Below are positions 1-7,749 of a DNA stretch of 64,000 bases, one piece after another. The notes under the pieces were generated by a model that did not search any database, was not told where the DNA came from, and saw only the letters and a program-made list of their open reading frames with translations. How positions within the stretch are numbered: the stretch's first letter is position 1; each line of letters begins with the position of its first letter. Source of the stretch: Phormidesmis priestleyi Ana. GTDB taxonomy: Bacteria; Cyanobacteriota; Cyanobacteriia; Phormidesmidales; Phormidesmidaceae. The stretch lies in assembly GCA_001314865.1 (NCBI GenBank), contig LJZR01000012.1, positions 92,223 through 156,222 of the forward strand, written 5' to 3'. A program made the translations under genes and the position numbers.

Positions 1-2
1 TT

Positions 3-107
3 TGGGCAGAAAGCGAGTTAGGTCAGGGAAGCCGCTTTTATTTTACAGTGCCACTTAGGGGAGATTTAGAGCGGGGGAATTTAGAACCTAACGTTAGTTC
101 AGTTTGA
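3..107 (+). CDS. rcaE: Histidine kinase C-terminus (partial; RcaE by context)
   Basis: The window opens inside a reading frame in phase with base 3 that ends at TGA 105-107. The residues read SELGQGSRFYFTVPL followed by about 17 more. This is the G2-box end of a HATPase_c domain, so the gene is the tail of a sensor histidine kinase. The next two genes are RcaF- and RcaC-like, and RcaE is the bilin-binding green/red photoreceptor kinase of that phosphorelay, so I infer rcaE. The GAF photosensory domain lies outside the window, so identity rests on context only. The fragment is below the length cutoff of the ORF track. Confidence 0.7.
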   Translation, partial: WAESELGQGSRFYFTVPLRGDLERGNLEPNVSSV

Positions 108-220
108 ATCTGGTTGAATCTGGCTCACGCTTGGCTTCACCCTGGAGTTCCTCAGTTCGTTCTGTACCGGTTAATTTTGTATCGGTTAATTTTGTATCAG
201 CTTCATGCCGCAGACAACCT

Positions 221-601
221 ATGCCAGCCAAAAGTGTTTTGATTATCGACGATGAAGTCTCTATCCAAAAAGTAGTGAGCCTCAGCCTCAAAATGGAGGC
301 CAACTGGTCTGTAATTACCGCATCCTCTGGCAAGGAGGGTATTCTTCAGGCAGAACACCATCTCCCGGATGTGATTTTGCTAGATGTCATGATGCCTGAG
401 CTAGACGGCATCGCTACTTTTGAAGCACTGCGAGATAATCCGGTCACGCACTCTATTCCGGTGATACTCCTCACAGCCAAAACGCGCGCCGATGACAAGC
501 AGCTATTTCAAAAATTGGGGGTAGCCGGTGTTATTACCAAGCCCTTTCCACCGCTGACCCTCGCCAGCAAAATTGCTCAAATGGTCAACTGGTCGCTCTA
601 A
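221..601 (+). CDS. rcaF: Single-domain response regulator RcaF
   Basis: This 126-aa protein is one CheY-type receiver and nothing else. It has the acidic pair IIDDE near residue 10, phospho-acceptor Asp55 in VILLDVMMP, the Thr of LLTAKT and the conserved Lys in ITKPF. RcaF relays phosphate between RcaE and RcaC in type III chromatic acclimation. I chose ATG 221 because the domain begins immediately after it. The longer track ORF (TTG 104) would add about 39 residues of low-complexity sequence, though that TTG overlaps the kinase stop codon. No clear Shine-Dalgarno precedes 221. Position between the kinase end and RcaC supports the name. Confidence 0.8.
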   Translation: MPAKSVLIIDDEVSIQKVVSLSLKMEANWSVITASSGKEGILQAEHHLPDVILLDVMMPELDGIATFEALRDNPVTHSIPVILLTAKTRADDKQLFQKLGVAGVITKPFPPLTLASKIAQMVNWSL

Positions 602-732
602 ACATATATACACATATCCACACATATATACATACACACACCCTCCAACCCGCCAACTCGCCAACCCATCACTCAAAGCACTTATAGCCCTCAAAGCCCT
701 CAAAACACTTAATAGACCCACGAGATAAAGCC
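602..732. repeat. Low-complexity CA/TA-rich spacer between rcaF and rcaC
   Basis: The spacer starts with an alternating pyrimidine-purine run (repeated ACATATATACACA-type units). It continues with CCAACCCGCCAACTCGCCAACCC-type and TCAAAGCCCTCAAA-type short repeats. No gene or terminator is evident, so rcaF and rcaC could be co-transcribed. Confidence 0.6.
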
Positions 733-2676
733 ATGAGAGTATTACTCGTAGATGATGACAATGCCCTCAGCAAATTGCTCAGTCAGCACCTGAGTGAGCA
801 AAACTACGTAGTGGATCGAGTGACCGATGGCGAAACAGGCTGGGCCTATGCGGCAACCTTTGAATATGACTTGGTCATTTTGGACTGGGTACTGCCTCAG
901 CTAAATGGCATTCGATTGTGTCAACGGTTGCGGCAGCAGGGATACGAGATGCCCGTATTGTTGCTTACGACTAAAGACCAACAAACCGACAAAATTCAGG
1001 GGCTAGAAGCGGGCGCCGATGACTATGTTGTTAAGCCTTTTGACATGGCAGAACTCTTGGTGCGAATTCGGGTCCTTTTGCGGCGATCGCACGCCGAAAC
1101 CGAATCGGCCTTACATTGGGGCGACCTATGTTTAGATCCGGTGAGCTGTCAGGTCACTTATCAGCGGCAGCCGGTTTCTCTAACAGCCAAAGAATATGCC
1201 ATGTTGGAGCTGTTTTTGCACCATAGTCATCAAACCTTTAGCGCCACCACTCTCCTAGACCGAGTTTGGCCTTCTGAAGAATTTCCCAGTGAGGCTACAG
1301 TGCGATCGCATATTCGCGGACTACGCCAAAAGCTCAAACGCGCTGGCGCGTCGGCTGATTTGATCGAAACCGTCCATGGATTGGGCTATCGACTTAAAGC
1401 GCCCCCAATTGACCATGCACAGTCGGGTAAGCAGGTTGATCGCGATCGCGAAGCACATTATTTAGCAGGTCTCACCCAAGCTTGGCAGGCCCACAAAGGA
1501 GAAAGCCTAGAGCGGTGGAATAGCCTGGTACAGCTCGCTCATTCCCTCACCGCGAACGAAGGCGAAGCATTCCTATCTCCCCCCAATTCAGTCGGCACTC
1601 GCAGCCTCAGCGAGCAACAGCAAACCCAAGCTCGGCAAATTGCCCACACCCTAGCCGGTACATTAGGCACCTTTGGCCTCATGGAAGGCTATCGCTTAGC
1701 CCTGCAAATAGAAACCCTATTACTCCATGCCGACACCACCTTATCACCCTCTCAAATCACCCAACTTCATACGCTAGTGACTACATTAGGCCATGCCCTA
1801 GATGAGTCTCCTAAGCTGGTTTGCCCGATCGAAAATGCGCCTGAAACCCCCTCTCTTTTGATCGTAGATGTCAACGATATGCCCTACATTCAGCAGCTAA
1901 TCGCACTAGCCGTCGCCAAGGGGTTAGATCCTACCGTTGTCGCTTCGATTGAAGCAGCCGCGCAAACACTCTCACTGGGCTCTCCAATCGATACCACCAC
2001 AGAGCTACTCGCCCAGCCGCCAGAACTGGTACTCATTAACCTCGTCGCAAGCGAAACCAACTCAATACTAGACGAACCCATTTTACAAAGACTGTTGCAG
2101 TTTATTGGGCAAATTACCCAGCGCTGGCCGCAATTGCCCGTAGTGGTCATTACGCCGCAGGCCGACTTTGGCAATCGGTTGGACTTAGTCCGGCGAGGGA
2201 GCACCATCATTTTGGAGTATCCGGTTGTGCCCGCAGATGTGTTGGATCTCATTGGCCAATCGACCCATCTCAATCACCGCCTGAGCAAAATTATGATTGT
2301 TGACGATGATGCTCACTATTTGAAGCAGGTGATTCAACTGTTACATCCTTGGAATTTTCAAATTACGCCGCTGACAAGTCCCCAGCGGTTTTGGTCACTG
2401 TTTAATCAAGTATGTCCTGACTTGGTCATTTTAGATGTAGAAATGCCACATATTAGCGGCTTTGAGCTGTGTCAGGTACTTCGCAGCCATGTGCAGTGGC
2501 AACACTTGCCCATTGTGTTTATGAGCGTGCATAGCGATCGCGACATGCAAGATCGTGCGTTTGCCCTCGGCGCAGATGACTACATCATCAAACCGATTCA
2601 GGGAAAGTCTTTAGCCTATCGGCTGCTCAATCGATTGAAGCGATCATCAAACCAAATCAAAAGCCCAATCAGCTAA
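733..2676 (+). CDS. rcaC: RcaC, multidomain response regulator of chromatic acclimation
   Basis: The 647-aa length is close to Fremyella RcaC (about 650 aa). Domains in order: N-terminal receiver (1-118) with Asp51 in VILDWVLP, the same number as the critical Asp51 of RcaC; OmpR/PhoB winged helix (about 125-225, ending ETVHGLGYRL); Hpt-like domain (about 235-355) with His305 in AHTLAGTLGTFG; a degenerate receiver-like segment (about 372-510); and a C-terminal receiver (about 517-640) with Asp568 in LVILDVEMP and Lys in IIKPI. RcaC is the DNA-binding output of the RcaE/RcaF relay. In Fremyella it binds L Boxes to activate red-light genes (cpc2, pcyA) and repress green-light genes. The pcyA gene and a cpc operon with L-Box-like sites follow directly. 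Confidence 0.9.
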   Translation: MRVLLVDDDNALSKLLSQHLSEQNYVVDRVTDGETGWAYAATFEYDLVILDWVLPQLNGIRLCQRLRQQGYEMPVLLLTTKDQQTDKIQGLEAGADDYVVKPFDMAELLVRIRVLLRRSHAETESALHWGDLCLDPVSCQVTYQRQPVSLTAKEYAMLELFLHHSHQTFSATTLLDRVWPSEEFPSEATVRSHIRGLRQKLKRAGASADLIETVHGLGYRLKAPPIDHAQSGKQVDRDREAHYLAGLTQAWQAHKGESLERWNSLVQLAHSLTANEGEAFLSPPNSVGTRSLSEQQQTQARQIAHTLAGTLGTFGLMEGYRLALQIETLLLHADTTLSPSQITQLHTLVTTLGHALDESPKLVCPIENAPETPSLLIVDVNDMPYIQQLIALAVAKGLDPTVVASIEAAAQTLSLGSPIDTTTELLAQPPELVLINLVASETNSILDEPILQRLLQFIGQITQRWPQLPVVVITPQADFGNRLDLVRRGSTIILEYPVVPADVLDLIGQSTHLNHRLSKIMIVDDDAHYLKQVIQLLHPWNFQITPLTSPQRFWSLFNQVCPDLVILDVEMPHISGFELCQVLRSHVQWQHLPIVFMSVHSDRDMQDRAFALGADDYIIKPIQGKSLAYRLLNRLKRSSNQIKSPIS

Positions 2677-2695
2677 CTACCCTCCAAGCCAACTG

Positions 2696-2750
2696 AAGGT
2701 ATCAAAATAAGGTATCCAAAAAAATAAGGCATCCCAAAAGGTATCAAAAA
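2696..2750. repeat. Four degenerate copies of AAGGTATCAAAA
   Basis: Copies begin near 2696, 2709, 2726 and 2738 with the common core AAGG(T/C)ATC followed by A-rich sequence. They sit between the rcaC stop and the L-Box-like site of pcyA. Function is unknown; they could be slippage products or regulator half-sites. Confidence 0.5.
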
Positions 2751-2763
2751 CATTACAACCTCC

Positions 2764-2781
2764 CTGCACGTTATTTGCACA
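2764..2781 (+). promoter_or_regulatory. L-Box-like RcaC site upstream of pcyA
   Basis: The sequence CTGCACG-TTAT-TTGCACA matches the Fremyella L Box (TTGCACA-N4-TTGCACA) at 5/7 and 7/7 positions with exact N4 spacing. It ends 48 bp before the pcyA start. The second half and its flank (TGCACAAGCAA) are identical to the site upstream of the first cpc operon. Binding by the adjacent RcaC is inference. Confidence 0.75.
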
Positions 2782-2829
2782 AGCAATGGGCCAAGGTAAA
2801 CCCAGAATTGCTTTCTTTAGGTGCCCCCC

Positions 2830-3642
2830 ATGATTCAAACGCGCCCCCACACCCAACAGATTCAACAGCAACATCCCCTCATCAATCGCTTGGCTGAGTT
2901 GATCAAAAGCATCTGGCAAAGCCAGTTAATGCTCTTCCCCTACGAAACACCCAAAGAGCTAGGCTACATCGAAGGCAACCTAGAAGGGGAACAGCTCACC
3001 ATCAAAAATACCTGCTACCAAACCTTTCAATTTCGTAAGCTCCATTTAGAACTGGCAAAAGTTGGCAGCCATCTGGATATTTTGCACTGTGTGATGTTTC
3101 CACACCCCTGCTACGATTTGCCCATTTTTGGGGTCGATATTGTCGCGGCTCGCGGCATCATTACAGCGGCCATTGTCGATCTATCGCCCATTTTAGAGAC
3201 CAGCGAAACCGTCTCTACAGGAAACAAAGCCTTTCCGGCAGGCTACGCCGAGGCACTAGGTAAAGTACCCGCCCATCACTTCACCCATCCTCGCGACCTA
3301 CCAGCCTGGGGCAATATCTTCTCAGAGCATTGTTTATTTATCAGCCCCAAAAGCCCCGAAGAAGAAAGGGCTTTTCTCAACCAAGCGACCCAGTATTTGT
3401 CACTGCACTGTGAGTTAGCGCGTGAGGCTAGCCCGGTCGATACACTCGAAAAAAGAGCGCAAATTTTGGCCGGACAGCGAAACTATTGTTTACAGCAACA
3501 GAAAAATGACAAAACCAGACGTATCTTAGAGCGTGCTTTTGACCCCGAATGGGCACAGCGATACCTGCAAACGATGCTATTTGACACCGTTCCAGAAATC
3601 ACCACAGAAACTATCCTCACGACCTCAACCCAGCGACTGTAA
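2830..3642 (+). CDS. pcyA: Phycocyanobilin:ferredoxin oxidoreductase PcyA
   Basis: PcyA is a ferredoxin-dependent bilin reductase that makes phycocyanobilin from biliverdin, supplying chromophore to the phycocyanins encoded next. The 270-aa protein keeps the three catalytic residues known from Synechocystis PcyA (Glu76, His88, Asp105) as Glu74 in HLELAKVG, His86 in LDILHCVMF and Asp103 in FGVDIVA. It also has the family tail QQQQKNDKTRR-like segment. The track starts at GTG 2821, but AGGTG there looks like the ribosome site for ATG 2830. An L-Box-like element lies just upstream, so red-light activation by RcaC is likely, as for Fremyella pcyA. Confidence 0.95.
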   Translation: MIQTRPHTQQIQQQHPLINRLAELIKSIWQSQLMLFPYETPKELGYIEGNLEGEQLTIKNTCYQTFQFRKLHLELAKVGSHLDILHCVMFPHPCYDLPIFGVDIVAARGIITAAIVDLSPILETSETVSTGNKAFPAGYAEALGKVPAHHFTHPRDLPAWGNIFSEHCLFISPKSPEEERAFLNQATQYLSLHCELAREASPVDTLEKRAQILAGQRNYCLQQQKNDKTRRILERAFDPEWAQRYLQTMLFDTVPEITTETILTTSTQRL

Positions 3643-4119
3643 CGCAATGCGAAGTTTCTTGAAGCCTGGTAAAGGCTATATTTAATGTTTCAAACGCTTT
3701 ACTGAGAAGGCTTCAGCGATTGTAACTAGTTATACACAATGCTGTGCACAAAATCTGCACAAGCAAATTGATTAAATGACTTTACTGGTTCGAAACACCT
3801 AAGGCCTGAGCGTTTGAGCCGTTAGGATTTTTGTTCTTTCAAAACCCACAGGTAAAGAGAAGTGGCCCTCGCGCTTCGCCAAAGGCAATAGATTTTTGTT
3901 GTTTTTGACGACAGGGTGTTTGTACTTTACCGACTGCTGGGGCAAGTGATGTTCTGCTTTGTTCGGTTGTTGGCTGTTATGGGGCATGGCCTCCTAATCG
4001 CCAGAAGCCTCGAATCATTCAGCACGTTTTAGAACATGCTCGCAACAAAAAACAACTGTTCGAGCCAGGATTTAAAGACAGTTTATTTGTGAGTTCAAAA
4101 CTTAGGAGATTAGGTTCAC
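3643..4119 (+). promoter_or_regulatory. Promoter and long leader of the first cpc operon
   Basis: This 477-bp gap holds the L-Box-like site at 3744-3761 and an A/T-rich sequence about 10 bp downstream (ATTAAAT near 3771) that could be the -10. If so, the cpcB mRNA would have a leader of roughly 340 nt. A ribosome site (TTAGGAG) precedes ATG 4120. The 62-aa minus-strand ORF in the gap has no recognisable features and is not called. Confidence 0.6.
3744..3761 (+). promoter_or_regulatory. L-Box-like RcaC site upstream of first cpcBA operon
   Basis: The sequence GTGCACA-AAAT-CTGCACA matches the L Box direct repeat at 6/7 and 6/7 positions with exact N4 spacing. It is followed by the same AGCAA flank as the pcyA site. 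The position suits an OmpR-class activator replacing a -35 element. The site is seen; RcaC binding and red-light activation are inferred. Confidence 0.75.
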
Positions 4120-4638
4120 ATGTTTGATGCTTTTACAAAAGTGGTTTCTCAAGCCGATGCACGGGGCGAGTATATTGGCGACGACAAAATTAATGCCCTC
4201 AATCAGCTAGTGGCTGATGGCAATAAGCGGATTGACGCTGTCAACCGGATTACGAGTAATTCTTCTAGCATTGTTGCCAACGCAGCGCGCTCTTTGTTCG
4301 CTGACCAGCCTCAGCTCATTTCGCCTGGTGGCAATGCTTACACCAGCCGTCGGATGGCCGCTTGCTTGCGTGATATGGAAATCATTTTGCGCTATGTTAC
4401 CTACGCTGTTTTTGCAGGCGACGGTAGCGTCTTGGATGACCGATGCTTGAACGGCTTGCGCGAAACCTACACAGCCCTCGGTGTACCGGGTGCTTCTGTA
4501 GCAGCAGGCGTTGGCAAGATGAAAGAAGCTGCGATCGCAATCGCGAACGACCGCGCAGGGATTACCCAAGGTGACTGTAGCTCTCTAATCGCCGAGCTAG
4601 GCGCTTACTTTGACCGGGCAGCTTCTGCAGTTAGCTAA
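4120..4638 (+). CDS. cpcB: C-phycocyanin beta subunit (first set)
   Basis: This 172-aa protein has the standard CpcB length. Bilin-attachment Cys82 (in ACLRDMEI) and Cys153 (in QGDCSSL) are present, as is Asn72 (PGGNAY), the residue methylated by CpcM. With CpcA it forms the alpha-beta trimers and hexamers of phycobilisome rods. It is first in the operon cpcB-A-linker-linker-cpcD, the layout of the red-light-inducible cpcB2A2H2I2D2 operon of Fremyella. It differs from the second CpcB copy at many surface positions, so the two are diverged paralogues rather than a recent duplication. Confidence 0.97.
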   Translation: MFDAFTKVVSQADARGEYIGDDKINALNQLVADGNKRIDAVNRITSNSSSIVANAARSLFADQPQLISPGGNAYTSRRMAACLRDMEIILRYVTYAVFAGDGSVLDDRCLNGLRETYTALGVPGASVAAGVGKMKEAAIAIANDRAGITQGDCSSLIAELGAYFDRAASAVS

Positions 4639-4699
4639 GCCCCATCCAAATTCTTTTTCCTTCAAGTACATCCTTAAAACATAAGAGAGATCTTCCACA

Positions 4700-5188
4700 A
4701 TGAAAACCCCCATGACTGAAGCGGTTGCAGCCGCTGATTCCCAAGGCCGTTTCCTCAGCAGCTCTGAGCTACAAGTTGCCTTTGGTCGTTTCCGTCAGGC
4801 GCAAGCTGGCCTAGCTGCCGCTCAATCGTTGGCTAAAAATGCAAGCTCACTGGTTGATGGCGCAGCTCAAGCTGTTTATACCAAGTTCCCCTACACCACT
4901 CAAATGCAGGGCAGCAACTACGCTTCAACATCCGAAGGTAAAGCTAAGTGTGCCCGTGACATTGGCTACTATCTCCGCATGGTGACCTATTGCCTCATCG
5001 CTGGCGGTACTGGCCCCATGGATGAGTATTTGATCTCAGGGATTAGTGAAATCAACAGCACCTTTGACCTGTCGCCTAGCTGGTATGTAGAAGCGCTAAA
5101 GCATATCAAAGCGAACCATGGCCTCAGTGGAGACGCGGCCTCTGAAGCTAATTCCTACATTGACTATGCCATCAACACATTGAGCTAG
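4700..5188 (+). CDS. cpcA: C-phycocyanin alpha subunit (first set)
   Basis: This 162-aa protein is full length, with the single phycocyanobilin site Cys84 in [11 protein letters not shown] and typical segments FPYTTQMQG and [11 protein letters not shown]. It lies 61 bp downstream of cpcB with AGAGAG-type ribosome binding sequence and is certainly co-transcribed. A very strong hairpin follows its stop codon and probably lowers linker expression relative to subunits. Confidence 0.97.
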   Translation: MKTPMTEAVAAADSQGRFLSSSELQVAFGRFRQAQAGLAAAQSLAKNASSLVDGAAQAVYTKFPYTTQMQGSNYASTSEGKAKCARDIGYYLRMVTYCLIAGGTGPMDEYLISGISEINSTFDLSPSWYVEALKHIKANHGLSGDAASEANSYIDYAINTLS

Positions 5189-5198
5189 CACAATCAGA

Positions 5199-5242
5199 AT
5201 CTGCCTGACGCTTAAAGGGTTAGCTTAGGCGTCAGGCAGATT
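5199..5242 (+). terminator. Intercistronic hairpin between cpcA and first rod linker
   Basis: An 18-bp stem (AATCTGCCTGACGCTTAA with TTAGGCGTCAGGCAGATT, one G-T wobble) closes an 8-nt loop. No long T tract follows, so it is more likely a partial attenuator or a 3'-end protector of the cpcBA message than a full terminator. Comparable hairpins are known after cpcA in other cyanobacteria. Confidence 0.85.
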
Positions 5243-5322
5243 TCACTGGTTTTGTTCGAATGCCTGTTTCTTTGCTTTTTGATCGATTATTTAATCAATG
5301 CTCCCGCTTCGAGGATTCCAAG

Positions 5323-6138
5323 ATGACGAGTAAAACTTCAGCAAGACTTTTAGGATTTGAATCGGCCCAGCTAGCACCTATTGAGCTACGTCCCCATGCT
5401 TCTGAGGACGATATCCAAGGGGTGATTTGGGCCGCTTATCGTCAGGTTTTTGGCAATGATCATGTGATGAACGCAGAGCGTCTCACCAGTAGTGAATCTT
5501 TGTTGAAACAGGGCTCCCTTCGGGTTTGTGATTTTGTCCGTGCCTTGGCGCTCTCGGAGCTATATAAAGAAAAGTTTTTTTATAGCACCTCTCATGTGCG
5601 CTTTATTGAACTCAATTTCAAGCATTTATTGGGCCGAGCACCCTACGATGAAGCTGAGATTTCTGAGCATGTGAATCTCTACATTCAACAGGGCTATGAG
5701 GCTGAAATTGGTAGTTACTTTGACTCGTTAGAATATCAGGAAAACTTTGGTGAGCATGTGGTGCCCTACTACCGGGGCTTTGCCACCCAACGCAACCAAA
5801 AAACGGTAGGGTTTGGCCGCATGTTTCAGCTGTATCGGGGAGCGGCGAGCAGCGATCGCGCCCATGTCAATCATCGCAAAGGTCTCCTCACGACAGAACT
5901 CGCCCGCAATACAGCCAGTCCAGTCAGAGCCTCAACCATGGGCAAAGAGCTCCAAGGCATCACGGGTGGCCAGCGCGAACAGCTATATCGCATTCGCGTT
6001 TCACAATCGGCCAATGGGCGATCGCCACAAGTTCGTCGGGGTATGCAGGAATATGTGGTCACTTACGAACAGTTAACCCCCACTTTGCAGCGGCTGAATC
6101 GTCGAGGTAGCCGTATTGTCAATATTACATCGGCTTAA
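5323..6138 (+). CDS. cpcC: Phycobilisome rod linker (CpcC/CpcH type, first operon)
   Basis: The 271-aa linker has an N-terminal PBS-linker domain (about 20-155; [16 protein letters not shown], then [12 protein letters not shown]) and a C-terminal CpcD-like domain (last ~55 aa; LYRIRVS ... [17 protein letters not shown]). It organises phycocyanin hexamers within the rod. I chose ATG 5323 because GAGGA lies about 9 nt upstream and homologues begin near here. The track start at 5260 would add 21 unlike residues. By operon order it corresponds to CpcH2 of Fremyella. Confidence 0.93.
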   Translation: MTSKTSARLLGFESAQLAPIELRPHASEDDIQGVIWAAYRQVFGNDHVMNAERLTSSESLLKQGSLRVCDFVRALALSELYKEKFFYSTSHVRFIELNFKHLLGRAPYDEAEISEHVNLYIQQGYEAEIGSYFDSLEYQENFGEHVVPYYRGFATQRNQKTVGFGRMFQLYRGAASSDRAHVNHRKGLLTTELARNTASPVRASTMGKELQGITGGQREQLYRIRVSQSANGRSPQVRRGMQEYVVTYEQLTPTLQRLNRRGSRIVNITSA

Positions 6139-6155
6139 ATAAACCGCGATTCCCA

Positions 6156-6193
6156 CAGCCGTTTGGCACTCACTTTTGCTGCGGCTGATTTTT
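6156..6193 (+). terminator. Attenuator-like hairpin plus T tracts between the two linkers
   Basis: CAGCCG at 6156-6161 pairs with CGGCTG at 6182-6187 and is followed by ATTTTTTTGG and further T6 tracts. It resembles a weak Rho-independent terminator inside the operon and may taper expression of distal linkers. Confidence 0.5.
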
Positions 6194-6229
6194 TTGGTTT
6201 TTTGGTTTTTTATTTAGGAGAATAATTCT

Positions 6230-7105
6230 GTGGCTATTACGACTGGGTCTGCACGCTTAGGCACCCGCCCTTTTAGCGAACAAGCTATCGAAATGCGGCC
6301 AAACGCCGCTGATGATGAAATCCAAGGAATCATCTCGGCGACCTACAGACAGGTGCTCGGCAACGACTACTTAATGAAATCAGAGCGACTAATCGCGCTG
6401 GAGTCTTTGCTCACGAACAAGGCTTTGACCGTTAGAGACTTTGTGCGAGCCATGGCTAAGTCGGAACTGTACAAAACCAAGTTTTTGTACCCCCATTTTC
6501 AAACACGAGTGATTGAGCTTAATTTCAAGCATTTGTTAGGCCGTGCGCCCTACGATGAAGCCGAAGTAGTTGAGCATCTAGATCGCTATCAAAACCAAGG
6601 CTTTGATGCAGATATTGATTCCTACATTGACTCGCTAGAATACGAGACTTATTTTGGCGATAACATCGTGCCCTACTACCGAGGCTTTAGCACTCAAACC
6701 GGGCAAAAGATGGCAGGCTTTCCACGAATGTTTAGCCTTTATCGGGGCTATGCCAATAGCGATCGCGCTCAAATCGCCGGGAGTTCTTCTCGCTTAGCCA
6801 AAGAGCTTGCCCAAGGCACTGTTTCTGCGGTCGTACCGCCTTCTAGCGCTGACAACAGCAACGGTTGGGCTTATCAGCCAGCGGCGAAGGGAGCTACCAC
6901 TACCCGTCGAGTGTTTGGCAGACAAACTGCTACGAGCGATCGCGGTAGCCTCTACCGCATTGAGGTCACAGGCAGACGGTTGCCTGGCTACCCCAGCATC
7001 CGCCGGAGCAATCGGGTATTGGTCGTGCCCTACGAGAGTCTCTCTCAAACATTGCAGCAAATCAACCAATCTGGAGGACGAGTAGCCAGCATTACGTCTG
7101 CGTAG
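6230..7105 (+). CDS. cpcC: Phycobilisome rod linker (CpcC/CpcI type, first operon)
   Basis: This 291-aa rod linker starts at GTG ([11 protein letters not shown]) with ribosome site TTAGGAG just upstream. A PBS-linker domain ([16 protein letters not shown] near 100; [13 protein letters not shown]) is followed by a Ser/Gly/Ala-rich connector and a C-terminal CpcD-like domain ([10 protein letters not shown] ... [11 protein letters not shown]). It is clearly paralogous to the preceding linker and matches the second rod linker (CpcI2 in Fremyella order). It determines rod length and the order of phycocyanin hexamers. Confidence 0.94.
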   Translation: MAITTGSARLGTRPFSEQAIEMRPNAADDEIQGIISATYRQVLGNDYLMKSERLIALESLLTNKALTVRDFVRAMAKSELYKTKFLYPHFQTRVIELNFKHLLGRAPYDEAEVVEHLDRYQNQGFDADIDSYIDSLEYETYFGDNIVPYYRGFSTQTGQKMAGFPRMFSLYRGYANSDRAQIAGSSSRLAKELAQGTVSAVVPPSSADNSNGWAYQPAAKGATTTRRVFGRQTATSDRGSLYRIEVTGRRLPGYPSIRRSNRVLVVPYESLSQTLQQINQSGGRVASITSA

Positions 7106-7195
7106 CCTGCATCCATAGGCCCAGCCGCTTCTCCATTCCAAACTCTCTATTCACCCTTTCTATTCACCCTTTCTATTCACCCTGAGGTGTCAAGC

Positions 7196-7483
7196 ATGTT
7201 AGGACAATGTTCCATTGGTGGAGCCTCCGAATTAAACAGTCGTATCTTCGTTTATGAAGTCGCTGGCTTAAGTCAAAACGAAGTAACAACGCTTTCCCAA
7301 GCCCCTATTCGCGCCAGTCACAACCAGTTTTTCCAGGTGCCTTTTGCCCGGATGAATCAGGAGATGCAGCGCATTTTGTTGATGGGCGGAAAGATTGTAA
7401 ATATTCAGCCCCTAAGCGTACAAAACCAGAACGCACAGAATCAGAGCGAACAAAACGCCGAAGCGACAGACTCTGAGGATTAA
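7196..7483 (+). CDS. cpcD: Phycobilisome rod-capping linker CpcD
   Basis: The 95-aa protein is a CpcD domain (FVYEVAGLSQ ... MNQEMQRILLMGGKIVNIQPL) that caps the distal end of phycocyanin rods. It is longer than the usual ~80 aa because of a Gln/Asn/Glu-rich tail (QNQNAQNQSEQNAEATDSED) that looks repeat-derived. The track begins at GTG 7187, but GAGGTG there is the ribosome site for ATG 7196. It is the last gene of the first cpc operon, completing the B-A-H-I-D order. Confidence 0.92.
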   Translation: MLGQCSIGGASELNSRIFVYEVAGLSQNEVTTLSQAPIRASHNQFFQVPFARMNQEMQRILLMGGKIVNIQPLSVQNQNAQNQSEQNAEATDSED

Positions 7484-7503
7484 TCAGACTCTGAGGATTA
7501 ATC
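7468..7503. repeat. Exact 18-bp tandem duplication over the cpcD stop
   Basis: AGACTCTGAGGATTAATC occurs twice head to tail. The cpcD TAA lies in the first copy. It is probably a replication-slippage product. Confidence 0.8.
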
Positions 7504-7544
7504 AGAAAGAAGAGATGTCCAGTTAAACGACGCTCAAAGTCAAA

Positions 7545-7586
7545 AAACTGAAATCAAAACAAACTGAAATCAAAACAAACTGAAAT
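7545..7586. repeat. 16-bp tandem repeat between cpc operons
   Basis: AAACTGAAATCAAAAC is present 2.6 times. It is located between cpcD and the leader of the second cpc operon. No regulatory role can be assigned. Confidence 0.75.
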
Positions 7587-7670
7587 AAGTTAAAACCCTT
7601 ATTCAGAAACCCAATGGTTGCTTGCATCTCCGCTTGATCAAGTGTCGCGCGATATCCACCGATCGGCCCA

Positions 7671-7713
7671 CTGTTGCTTCTAGGCATAACACCAAATCCC
7701 TAAGAAGCAACAG
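7671..7713 (+). promoter_or_regulatory. Strong hairpin in the leader of the second cpcB
   Basis: CTGTTGCTTCTAGG pairs with CCTAAGAAGCAACAG (14 bp with one bulged base) around a 14-nt loop, 36 nt before ATG 7750. It could end transcription from the first operon or stabilise the cpcB leader. The following T run is short (ATTTT), so a leader-stabilising role is as likely. No L-Box-like repeat was seen in 7484-7749. Confidence 0.65.
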
Positions 7714-7749
7714 CTAACCGATTTTCCCCATTCCTAGGAGATTGATTCA

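Noticed and set aside
3799-3987. 62-aa minus-strand ORF in the cpc leader region
   Set aside because: No ribosome site or recognisable motif, and it lies in the promoter/leader of cpcB. Most likely a chance ORF.
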